From Gammaproteobacteria bacterium (GTDB lineage: Bacteria; Pseudomonadota; Gammaproteobacteria; GRL18): a DNA stretch of 15,465 nt. The position numbers were made by a program, and so were the translations under genes. Below, one piece after another: positions 5,491 to 11,937 of this stretch. Within the stretch, counting starts at the first letter, position 1. Each line of letters opens with the position of its first letter. The stretch spans positions 1 to 15,465 of the forward strand of contig WTAX01000410.1 in assembly GCA_013139395.1 (NCBI GenBank), written 5' to 3'. Under the pieces are notes generated by a model, which searched no databases, was not told where the DNA came from, and saw only the letters and a program-made list of their open reading frames with translations.

Positions 5491-7851
5491 ATGTTGAAAA
5501 CTATGAATAAATTATTGCTGTGTCTAAATCACAAACTATTACTTGCCTTGCTGATAGCTATGACTGCTCAGGTAAGCTTTCCGCAAGCATATGCAAAATC
5601 TAAACTCGTTGCAGAATCACCTGAAAATACTTCATTGCAACAGGCTAACTGGCCGCGTGAGATACAAACGAACAAAGGTTTGATTATTATCTATCAGCCG
5701 CAACCGGAGAAATTAGAGGGTGACCAACTAGAAGGGCGAGCCGCAGTGGCTGTGGAGCAGACAGGGAAAGAACCTGTGTTTGGTGCAATCTGGTTTAAGG
5801 CAAGACTTGATATTGATCGTGAGGAACGAATTGCTCATATCCTTGACCTAGCCATTACTCGAGTCAGGTTTCCAGAAGATGATAAGGAAAAAGCCCGGGC
5901 CTTGAGTGATTTGTTACAAAAAGAAGTGCCTAAATGGCAGTTGCCTATTACTATGGATGAACTTATTGCTACTTTGGAACTGGAACAAACTCGTATTAAG
6001 GCAGCAGAAAAGATCAGTGTTGAGCCACCAAAAATTCTATTTTATGATGAGCCTGCGGTATTGATTAGTATTGATGGTGAGCCCCGTCTTCAGGAGGTTG
6101 ATGATACAAAACTAATGCGAGTCATTAATACACCGTACACTATATTATTTGAAACCAGCAGCAAAAACTGGTTTTTGTTCGCTGATAAAGGGAGCCGGTA
6201 TACGGCCTCAGATATTGATGGTAAATGGGTAGTAACAAATAATGTGCCTAAAGATGTTGCCAGGCTGGAACCAGAAGAATCACCTGAAGAAAAACAGGCT
6301 GGTGAAAATTCTGCTAAAGATGATGAGAGCAGTAGTAAACAAGAGCAGCAACAACCCCAAATAATAGTTGCTACTGAGCCTACAGAACTGATTTCCAGTA
6401 CAGGTAAACCAGAATATACGTTGATCAAGGGGACTGATCTGATGTATGTGAGTAATACCGACAGTGATGTGCTGAAGCTGATAACGACTCAGGAAAATTA
6501 TGTTTTACTATCGGGACGCTGGTTCAGTGCCAGGAAGCTCACTGGGCCATGGAAATATGTTCCCGGTGAGCAATTACCAGAGGATTTCTCAAAGATATCA
6601 GAAGACTCAGAAATGGGTACAGTGCTTTATGCAGTACCAGGTACTGAGGTGGCCAAAGAAGCAGTGCTGGATGCTCAGTTGCCGCAAACCACAGCGATTG
6701 ATCGAAAAAAAGCAAGCCTGGAAGTTGAATATGATGAAAAGCCTAAATTCGAACCAATCAAGGAGACATCGTTAACCTATGCTATTAATACTGCAACGCC
6801 GGTGATTAAAGTAGACAAAAAATATTATGCCGTTGATGATGCTGTGTGGTTTGTGGCAAACAAGCCAGAGGGAAGCTGGTTAATTGCGACATCTGTACCT
6901 GATGAAATTTATACTATTCCACCTGATTCTCCGATGTACCATGTCACCTTTGTGAAAATCTATGGCTCAACACCAGAAGTCGTTTATATCGGTTATCTCC
7001 CGGGATACACAGGTACTTATGTTTATCACTCAACAATTGTTTATGGTACCGGCTACTATTGGCCTGGTTGGTATGGTCATCGATATTACCCCCGACCTGC
7101 TACCTGGGGTTTTCATGTCCGCTGGAATCCCTACCGTGGCTGGAGTTTTGGACTGAGTTATAGTAACGGGCCATTTACCTTCACTATTGGGCGTGGTAGT
7201 TGGCATCGCGGCGGCTGGTGGGGACCTGGACGCTACCGAGGATATAATCGTGGTTATCGACATGGTCGCCGAGCCGGTTATCGTTCGGGTTATCGTGCCG
7301 GTCGTCGTCAAGCCTCACGCAATAATATTTATCGTAACCAACGCAATAATCAGCGTAATAGCTTACAGAATAAATCAGGAGCCAGGGCATCAAGCGGCAT
7401 GGCTGGGAAACGTGCCAAGGCGACTTCAGCCAGCAATCGTAAGAACAATGTCTTTAGTGACAAAAATGGCAATATCCATCGTAAAACTGATAAAGGTTGG
7501 GAACAACGGAGCAAGGGAAGTTGGAAGTCTGAAGGCAGTAAAGCGAGTAGGACTTCACAAAAACCTGCTGAAAAGCCATCACAAAAGCCATCCCAGAAGC
7601 CTACCAGCACAGGCCGGGTAGATAAGTCTCGCAGTACAGGTAACATCAATAGTACCCAGAAGAGAAGTACGCAAAATAGAGTAAGCTCATCGACATCAAC
7701 TCGATCTAAGCAAACAAGTTCGACACGTCAACTTGATCGCAGTAGTTCCTCACGACAGCGTGGAACACAGCGTACTCAAAGTTTTAATAGGGCGCGCAGC
7801 AGCGGCGGAAGTCGTGGTGGTGGTCGCGGGGGCGGGGGCGGTCGGAGGTAG
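5491..7851 (+). CDS. Large exported protein: three tandem modules, Tyr/Trp/Gly-rich and basic tail
   Basis: A 786-residue protein of unknown function, similar in architecture to proteins often labelled 'carbohydrate-binding family V/XII' without experimental support. The signal peptide is cut near QAYA (residue 35). An N-terminal domain (about 50-175) opens WPREIQTNKGLIIIYQPQPE. Three diverged copies of a roughly 70-residue beta-rich module follow (about 179-258, 296-365, 411-473), sharing 'T-x-L-x-x-V/I-x-N-T', then Tyr and Trp, and ending 'G-x-W ... P-x-(D/E)'. The first and second are joined by an acidic Glu/Gln linker (259-294). Residues 482-605 are rich in Tyr, Trp, Gly and Arg. GNIHRKTDKGWEQR (660-673) fits a motif I recall in similar proteins. 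The tail is Ser/Arg/Lys-rich with KPxx repeats (691-706) and ends GGSRGGGRGGGGGRR. The basic tail suggests contact with an acidic polymer such as polysaccharide, LPS or nucleic acid; that is inference. Confidence 0.8.
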   Translation: MLKTMNKLLLCLNHKLLLALLIAMTAQVSFPQAYAKSKLVAESPENTSLQQANWPREIQTNKGLIIIYQPQPEKLEGDQLEGRAAVAVEQTGKEPVFGAIWFKARLDIDREERIAHILDLAITRVRFPEDDKEKARALSDLLQKEVPKWQLPITMDELIATLELEQTRIKAAEKISVEPPKILFYDEPAVLISIDGEPRLQEVDDTKLMRVINTPYTILFETSSKNWFLFADKGSRYTASDIDGKWVVTNNVPKDVARLEPEESPEEKQAGENSAKDDESSSKQEQQQPQIIVATEPTELISSTGKPEYTLIKGTDLMYVSNTDSDVLKLITTQENYVLLSGRWFSARKLTGPWKYVPGEQLPEDFSKISEDSEMGTVLYAVPGTEVAKEAVLDAQLPQTTAIDRKKASLEVEYDEKPKFEPIKETSLTYAINTATPVIKVDKKYYAVDDAVWFVANKPEGSWLIATSVPDEIYTIPPDSPMYHVTFVKIYGSTPEVVYIGYLPGYTGTYVYHSTIVYGTGYYWPGWYGHRYYPRPATWGFHVRWNPYRGWSFGLSYSNGPFTFTIGRGSWHRGGWWGPGRYRGYNRGYRHGRRAGYRSGYRAGRRQASRNNIYRNQRNNQRNSLQNKSGARASSGMAGKRAKATSASNRKNNVFSDKNGNIHRKTDKGWEQRSKGSWKSEGSKASRTSQKPAEKPSQKPSQKPTSTGRVDKSRSTGNINSTQKRSTQNRVSSSTSTRSKQTSSTRQLDRSSSSRQRGTQRTQSFNRARSSGGSRGGGRGGGGGRR

Positions 7852-8090
7852 TTCATGTGTTAGAAAGCTGGAATGAAGGAATACGTGAGATACCCGAGTT
7901 TTTTTAGTCATATGCCAAATCAATGGCGTAGTCACTATTCAAAGAATATACAGGTAAAGGAACATCATCAGGAACATCAGCTTCTCTTGTACCGGGTGTC
8001 TCATTCTATCAATTAATAGATACTGGCCTGGTGTTACAGGTTAATTGGGGCGCAACAGAATTTCTTAAAGAACCAAATTTGAACAAATGA
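7851..8090 (+). pseudogene. Possible decayed coding remnant
   Basis: One frame of this gap reads as protein-like sequence broken by two TAG codons (7905-7907 and 7929-7931): VHVLESWNEGIREIPEFF, then SYAKSMA, then 52 residues including PGVSFYQLIDTGLVLQVNWG, ending at TGA (8088-8090). The 52-residue part has no ATG, GTG or TTG near its beginning, so it could not be translated alone. It contains a short duplicated GGAACATCA (encoding parts of GTSSGTSA). I do not recognise the family. It may be the decayed end of a lost gene or chance; the balanced amino-acid composition is the only argument for it. Confidence 0.25.
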
Positions 8091-8141
8091 GATAAGCTTT
8101 GATGATATTAAATTTGCAAGTAACGCTTTTTTTTAATAGTT

Positions 8142-8153
8142 TCTGATATCAGA
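8142..8153. promoter_or_regulatory. 12-bp perfect palindrome upstream of the OmpA-family gene
   Basis: TCTGATATCAGA is its own reverse complement. It follows an 8-T run (8127-8134) and lies 44 bases before the TATAAT box at 8198. Its size and position suit a dimeric repressor or activator site, but I cannot name the factor. Otherwise the stretch 8091-8183 holds nothing I can assign. Confidence 0.35.
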
Positions 8154-8183
8154 TTATTGTCTGGTTTTAGAAAAAAGCATAAG

Positions 8184-8212
8184 ATATATCAAGTTATTAT
8201 AATTTGATGTAT
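8184..8212 (+). promoter_or_regulatory. Promoter -10 box inside an inverted repeat
   Basis: A consensus TATAAT (8198-8203) sits within an inverted repeat made of ATATATCAA (8184-8192) and TTGATGTAT (8204-8212), which pairs at 8 of 9 positions with one G-T. No good -35 hexamer is found 16-18 bases upstream, so transcription may need an activator. The mRNA would start near 8210, leaving a short leader with an AGAGG ribosome-binding site before the OmpA-family gene at 8248. Confidence 0.45.
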
Positions 8213-8247
8213 ATTGAATCCAGGACTTTTAAATAGAGGTAATTATT

Positions 8248-8877
8248 ATGAAAAAAATACTAATAACATCGGCTGTACTGTCTGCTGTTTTGCTGCTACC
8301 AATTGTTCATGCAGATGATGGCTTTGTACAAGGTTATGTGACTTCTCCCTATGGTGAAGTTTATAAAAATAGTTATGGTGAATGCTGGCGTTCACGCTTT
8401 GATGATACCACAGACAAATTAGAAGAATGTGGTTATGAAAAACCTATGCCGCTAGTCATTGAAAAAGAACTGGTTGCTACATCGACAGCAGTGACAATGA
8501 CAACAACAGTAGCTGATGAAATTATCATTCAAGCTGCATTGCTGTTTGCTTTTGATAGTGCTGTCTTATCAGATAATGCAAAGGCTGTTCTTGATGAGCG
8601 TATAGCAAAATATAAAGGCAGAGGTGAATTAACTTCTAATGTTAAAGTCATTGGTCATACAGACAGCACGGGACCTGAAGAATATAATCAACAATTATCT
8701 GAAAGACGTGCGAAGTCTGTTGCTGAGTATCTTGAACAGAATACCAATATTACAGATGATCAAATTGATGCAGTTGGTAAAGGTGAGAATGAGCCAAAAG
8801 CATCTAATGATACGTCTGAAGGACGAGCAATCAATCGCCGGGTCATTATTATCCTGGAAGGAAAAGTGACTCAATAA
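8248..8877 (+). CDS. OmpA-family peptidoglycan-binding protein
   Basis: A 209-residue exported protein. The signal peptide ends near VHA (residue 22). A short domain (23-66) carries the motif NSYGECWRSRF with Cys46 and Cys61, probably a disulfide; this piece precedes OmpA domains in many proteobacterial proteins. After a Thr/Val-rich linker (74-89) comes a full OmpA C-terminal domain (about 95-205). Its landmarks are LFAFDSAVLSDNAKAVLD, VIGHTDSTGPEEYN, LSERRAKSVAEYL and GRAINRRVIIIL. The Asp of HTD (Asp139) and an Arg of INRRV are at the positions that grip diaminopimelate in peptidoglycan. There is no beta-barrel, so it is a soluble periplasmic wall-binding protein rather than a porin. The next lipoprotein gene follows 44 bp later and may be co-transcribed. 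Confidence 0.9.
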   Translation: MKKILITSAVLSAVLLLPIVHADDGFVQGYVTSPYGEVYKNSYGECWRSRFDDTTDKLEECGYEKPMPLVIEKELVATSTAVTMTTTVADEIIIQAALLFAFDSAVLSDNAKAVLDERIAKYKGRGELTSNVKVIGHTDSTGPEEYNQQLSERRAKSVAEYLEQNTNITDDQIDAVGKGENEPKASNDTSEGRAINRRVIIILEGKVTQ

Positions 8878-8921
8878 TTTTTATAAAAACATCTTCAGTT
8901 ATTATTTTATAAGGAATAATT

Positions 8922-9131
8922 ATGACTCAAACAAAATTTATTTTTATTGCTGCAATAATTATCTCATCGCTTGCAGGATGTGGTGGTGGCGGGGCAAAAG
9001 TTGAAGCGACAACTACCAACACAACGATGGGACAAGAATTAATGGATTTAAATGATAGTTATAAGAAAGGTATTCTAACTGAAAAAGAATACAATAGAGC
9101 TAAAAAGAATATCATGAATCGTTATGATTAA
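8922..9131 (+). CDS. Small lipoprotein with SHOCT-like C-terminus (copy 1)
   Basis: A 69-residue lipoprotein. The signal ends in the lipobox LAGC, so Cys20 should become the lipidated first residue of the mature protein, followed by GGGGAK. A Thr-rich linker leads to a C-terminal SHOCT-like helix pair: MGQELMDLNDSYKKG then ILTEKEYNRAKKNIM, with the typical 'G-x-(L/I/V)-T-E-K-E-Y' turn. SHOCT modules are short oligomerisation or tethering segments. The ribosome-binding site AAGGA is well placed. The next gene encodes a related protein, so the two look like a tandem duplication. With no Asp after the Cys, outer-membrane sorting would be expected in an E. coli-like Lol system. Confidence 0.8.
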   Translation: MTQTKFIFIAAIIISSLAGCGGGGAKVEATTTNTTMGQELMDLNDSYKKGILTEKEYNRAKKNIMNRYD

Positions 9132-9172
9132 ATTTTATTTTTTTTAATTATTTCTTAATTCTGGTGTATGTT

Positions 9173-9367
9173 ATGAAAAAAAAATACTTTTTGCTTTATT
9201 TGTTTTTCTTTTTTCTTGCAGGATGTGCTTCGAACATTGAAACTTTTCACTCAACTGAGAGTTTAGGGAAACAGCTTGATGATTTGCAACAAGCATATAA
9301 GGCAGGAGCAGTCACTGAAAAAGAATATAAAAAAGGCAAAGAAATCTTAATAGATCATTATAAATGA
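9173..9367 (+). CDS. Small lipoprotein with SHOCT-like C-terminus (copy 2)
   Basis: A 64-residue lipoprotein from the ATG at 9173 (MKKKYFLLYLFF). A GTG three codons earlier (9164) is possible, but the ATG gives a normal signal peptide start, with a weak GGTG ribosome-binding site 6 bases ahead. The lipobox is FLAGC, with the lipidated Cys at residue 18. After a short linker comes a SHOCT-like C-terminus: LGKQLDDLQQAYKAG then AVTEKEYKKGKEILI. It aligns without gaps to copy 1 over the last 34 residues, sharing the Asp-Leu, Tyr-Lys and Thr-Glu-Lys-Glu-Tyr positions, while the linkers differ. It lies 41 bp after copy 1, probably in the same transcript. Confidence 0.75.
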   Translation: MKKKYFLLYLFFFFLAGCASNIETFHSTESLGKQLDDLQQAYKAGAVTEKEYKKGKEILIDHYK

Positions 9368-9538
9368 TTTAATTATTGCTTATATAAAATTGTAGATTTC
9401 TTCTAAGATTTTTATATGAGCATGATATTTGTAAAATATGCTCTAATTCCCCTTGATTAGTCATTTAAACAAGTTATCTAACTGAACAATAGGATGGCTA
9501 TAAGTGTCTATTCCTCGTTAACGATTTTTTTTTGAAAG

Positions 9539-9573
9539 TATGTGAGTCTTTCTTGTCAGGAATGACTCACATA
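9539..9573 (+). terminator. Hairpin between convergent genes, probable terminator
   Basis: TATGTGAGTC (9539-9548) pairs perfectly with GACTCACATA (9564-9573), and TTC/GAA (9550-9552 with 9560-9562) extends the stem inside after one mismatch. On the plus strand it is followed by TTTT, which runs into the lpxC stop codon; on the minus strand it starts directly after that stop but has no T-run. It most likely ends transcripts from the lipoprotein genes, and may also protect the lpxC mRNA end. A weaker imperfect hairpin lies at 9418-9443. Apart from these, 9368-9575 holds nothing I can assign. Confidence 0.55.
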
Positions 9574-9575
9574 TT

Positions 9576-10541
9576 TTATGAAGCACTAACAATCTGAGTA
9601 GGTTGCTCAATGTTTGCTTCTTGTCCTGAGACATGTTTTATCTCTATACCATGCAATTGATAAAAGTCATCCAGGGAAATATAGGTCCAGGCTGACTTAT
9701 CCATGATCAATTTATTTAGCAATAACTTGTTCAATAAGTGACCACCTTTAAACGCATGATAATGTCCCAAAATGGGTACTCCGACTAAAGACAAATCGCC
9801 AATGGCATCCAGAACTTTATGACGTACAAATTCATTATCAAAACGAAGTCCTTCTGGATTAACAACATGATCATCATCAACCAGAATGGCATTTTTTAAT
9901 GAACCTCCTAAGGCCAGCCCTTTGTTATGCAGCTCTTCAATCTGATCAAGAAAACCAAAAGTTCTGGCTGGTGCAATGGATTGTTTCAGAGATGTGTCAT
10001 CAATATTTACTGACAATGTCTGAGCACCAATTATTTTTTCTTTAAAATCAATTGACACTGTGACTCTGGGGTGCATATCTGGTAATAATAAGGCATAGCG
10101 TTCACCATCACGAACTTCAACGGTCTTATTTATCCAGATGGCCTTTCTGTTTGCTTTGATGCTTCGGGTTCCGATTTCGGATAAGGTATCAACAAAAGGC
10201 TTGGCACTGCCATCCATGATGGGGATCTCAGGGCCATCAACTTCAACTTCCAGATTATCAATTTGACATATTCTCAATGCTGCTAATAAGTGTTCAACTG
10301 TTGACACTGAGACTCCATAACGGTTAGTCAGCACTGTGGATAAGGTGGTGTCTGTGACCTTGTACCAGCGTGCGGCGATTAATGAATGGCTTTCGACAAC
10401 ATCTTTACGGCGGAAAAATATGCCTGTGGCATCATCACAGGGTTTTAATGTGATACGTGATTTGATACCGCTGTGCAATCCCAGGCCAACGAAGCTGACG
10501 GCTTTTTTGAGTGTATGTTGTAAGGTATGATAATCATTCAT
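9576..10541 (-). CDS. lpxC: UDP-3-O-acyl-N-acetylglucosamine deacetylase LpxC
   Basis: A 321-residue cytosolic zinc enzyme catalysing the committed step of lipid A synthesis, removal of acetate from UDP-3-O-acyl-GlcNAc. The expected zinc ligands are present: His84 in STVEHLLAAL, His241 and Asp245 in FVRHKVLDAIGD. The catalytic-region residues Glu83, Asp249 and His268 (KGGH) are also present. Further signatures are GLGLHSG, EIPIMDGSA, ARTFGF, GLALGGS and NPEGLRFDNEFVRH. The length exceeds E. coli LpxC (305) by a few N-terminal residues and a roughly 20-residue C-terminal tail ending QIVSAS. In E. coli the C-terminal tail is the FtsH degradation signal, so turnover may differ. The gene is not beside ftsZ, secA or other division genes as is usual; it follows an AraC-type regulator. 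It could be the only copy, relocated, or a second regulated copy; the window cannot decide. Confidence 0.95.
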   Translation of the reverse strand: MNDYHTLQHTLKKAVSFVGLGLHSGIKSRITLKPCDDATGIFFRRKDVVESHSLIAARWYKVTDTTLSTVLTNRYGVSVSTVEHLLAALRICQIDNLEVEVDGPEIPIMDGSAKPFVDTLSEIGTRSIKANRKAIWINKTVEVRDGERYALLLPDMHPRVTVSIDFKEKIIGAQTLSVNIDDTSLKQSIAPARTFGFLDQIEELHNKGLALGGSLKNAILVDDDHVVNPEGLRFDNEFVRHKVLDAIGDLSLVGVPILGHYHAFKGGHLLNKLLLNKLIMDKSAWTYISLDDFYQLHGIEIKHVSGQEANIEQPTQIVSAS

Positions 10542-10545
10542 TGGT

Positions 10546-10553
10546 ATCTCCTT
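10546..10553 (-). promoter_or_regulatory. Strong ribosome-binding site of lpxC
   Basis: On the minus strand AAGGAGAT lies 4 bases before the lpxC ATG, with a 6-base gap from the AAGGAG core. It fixes the start at 10541 and is the best ribosome-binding site in the window, pointing to efficient translation. The 94-bp gap to the regulator gene shows no terminator-like hairpin, so read-through from the regulator is plausible. Confidence 0.75.
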
Positions 10554-10635
10554 TCTCTTTGAGTACCTTTAGAATAATCAATACAGGTCTGTGGTTCTGG
10601 TCTTAATCCGCCATTTAAAAGTCATTTTATGCCAA

Positions 10636-11676
10636 TTAATCAGCCAGTTTTTCCTGACGAAATTGTATGGGGGTGAGACCCTGCCAGCGTTTAAATGCAC
10701 GGGAAAAATTACTAGGATCAGAAAAACCTAATAAATAACTCACTTCAATGATGGGGTATTGGGGTGATGATAAATATTGACAGGCCATCTCATGGCGTAG
10801 GGTATTTAACAGTTCTTTGTAACTAGTATTAGATAATGACAATTTTCTCTGCAAGTTTCTCAGACTCAGATTCAGTTCCCGGGCAATATTAATCTGCTTT
10901 GGAACACCTGAGGGCAGGTGCTCAATGATGCACGTTCGTACGCGGGTTTCCAGATCACCTCTATCAAATTGATTCAGATAATCGATAACAATCTGATCAT
11001 TGATTCTGGCCAATTCAGGGTTTGCTGAGGAGGTGGGTAAATTGCACGTTTGTTTATCAAATTCAATAGCAGTCTTGTCGGCATTAAACTGAACAGGGAC
11101 ACCAAAAAACTGTTCAAATTTATCACTGCAATGAGGGGGTGAATGTTCAAAGGATACATGCAGTGGTTTGAGATCAGGGCCTATCATAATCTGACAAATC
11201 TTAAAGATGCTGGCGATACGACCATCATAGGCGGCATCAGCAAACTGGAATGGATCATCTTTTTGACTGACGGCGAAATAAAGGCGATAGCCTGTGTCGG
11301 TTTCAGTCATTTTCAACGTCACTTGAGTGGCCAGGATTTTTTGAAATCGGATCAGTCGGTTCAATCCATCTCTGAGTGTGTGACTAGCTAACCAGGAAAA
11401 TCCAAGACCATGCAGTGCTGAGGGTTGGATATAAGACGCATACACTAGACCAAAACAAAGATCATTAGTATTTTGAACAGATAAATCCCATAATTTTTTT
11501 ATTTTTCTTGTAGAAACCCGCTGAGCGGGCAAGTACACAATGTCAGGGTCAAATCCAGCCTCAGCGATAATCGGACGGTGATCCAGACCATAGTGTTTTA
11601 GCGCATCGACGATGGTAGCGGCAATGCTAAATAAGACACTATCGTGGCCGTTATAAGAAGTGCTTGTGTCAGGCAT
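10636..11676 (-). CDS. AraC-family transcriptional regulator
   Basis: A 346-residue regulator. The N-terminal part (about 15-215) is the 'arabinose-binding' sensor type of the OruR/ArgR-like AraC subgroup, with QPSALHGLGFSWLASHTLRDGL (written here as a region, residues 84-105) as its typical stretch. The C-terminal DNA-binding domain (about 240-342) has two helix-turn-helix units: INIARELNLSLRNLQRKL (262-279) and IIEVSYLLGFSDPSNFSRAF (309-328), then KRWQGLTPIQFR. The ligand cannot be predicted. No clear ribosome-binding site precedes the ATG at 11676. It lies 94 bp upstream of lpxC on the same strand and is divergent from the lipoprotein hydrolase across 261 bp, an arrangement in which the regulator often controls one or both neighbours; that is inference. 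Confidence 0.93.
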   Translation of the reverse strand: MPDTSTSYNGHDSVLFSIAATIVDALKHYGLDHRPIIAEAGFDPDIVYLPAQRVSTRKIKKLWDLSVQNTNDLCFGLVYASYIQPSALHGLGFSWLASHTLRDGLNRLIRFQKILATQVTLKMTETDTGYRLYFAVSQKDDPFQFADAAYDGRIASIFKICQIMIGPDLKPLHVSFEHSPPHCSDKFEQFFGVPVQFNADKTAIEFDKQTCNLPTSSANPELARINDQIVIDYLNQFDRGDLETRVRTCIIEHLPSGVPKQINIARELNLSLRNLQRKLSLSNTSYKELLNTLRHEMACQYLSSPQYPIIEVSYLLGFSDPSNFSRAFKRWQGLTPIQFRQEKLAD

Positions 11677-11849
11677 AGATTAAATAATGATTTATTTTAG
11701 TGAATGAAATAAATTGTAATACAAACTCTGATGCAATGCAGTAAGTTTGGTAAGATGGTATGTAACTACTCAGCGCATTTTTAACAAATTGTCCGGAAGA
11801 GACATATGAGCTGTTGACCAGAGATGGTTACATATGGAGGTTGCTATTG

Positions 11850-11902
11850 TAGTATGTTATTGTTATTAAGAACAATAGAATCAATATGATAACAACATAC
11901 TA
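11850..11902. promoter_or_regulatory. Nested inverted repeats in the divergent promoter region
   Basis: Outer arms TAGTATGTT (11850-11858) and AACATACTA (11894-11902) are a perfect 9-bp inverted repeat. Inside, TATTGTT (11858-11864) and AACAATA (11871-11877) form a perfect 7-bp hairpin with a 6-base loop, sharing base 11858. A third pairing joins TTGTTAT and ATAACAA. This lies 36 bases before the TTG start of the lipoprotein hydrolase and within the region shared with the divergent regulator gene. It may be an operator for the regulator or an RNA leader structure. A poor -35/-10 pair (TTGCTA at 11841, TATTAA at 11864) overlaps it. Confidence 0.5.
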
Positions 11903-11937
11903 GTATTTTTTAAGAAATCCAACTCTGGGGAATAAAC

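Noticed and set aside
6090..6428. 112-residue minus-strand frame
   Set aside because: It lies opposite the module region of the large exported protein; its Ser/Cys-rich composition is the antisense of Glu/Gln/Asp-rich codons.
7187..7649. Long plus and minus open frames inside the tail of the large exported protein
   Set aside because: They arise from the biased Arg/Gly/Ser codons of the tail. The main frame continues through them from a signal peptide to a stop, and none has a ribosome-binding site.
8127..8134. T-run as a Rho-independent terminator
   Set aside because: No stable GC-containing stem precedes it; only a 4-base AAGC/GCTT pairing is available.
9164..9172. GTG start three codons before the ATG of the second small lipoprotein
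   Set aside because: The ATG at 9173 gives MKKKYF, a normal signal peptide start, and lies at the right distance from the only GGTG.
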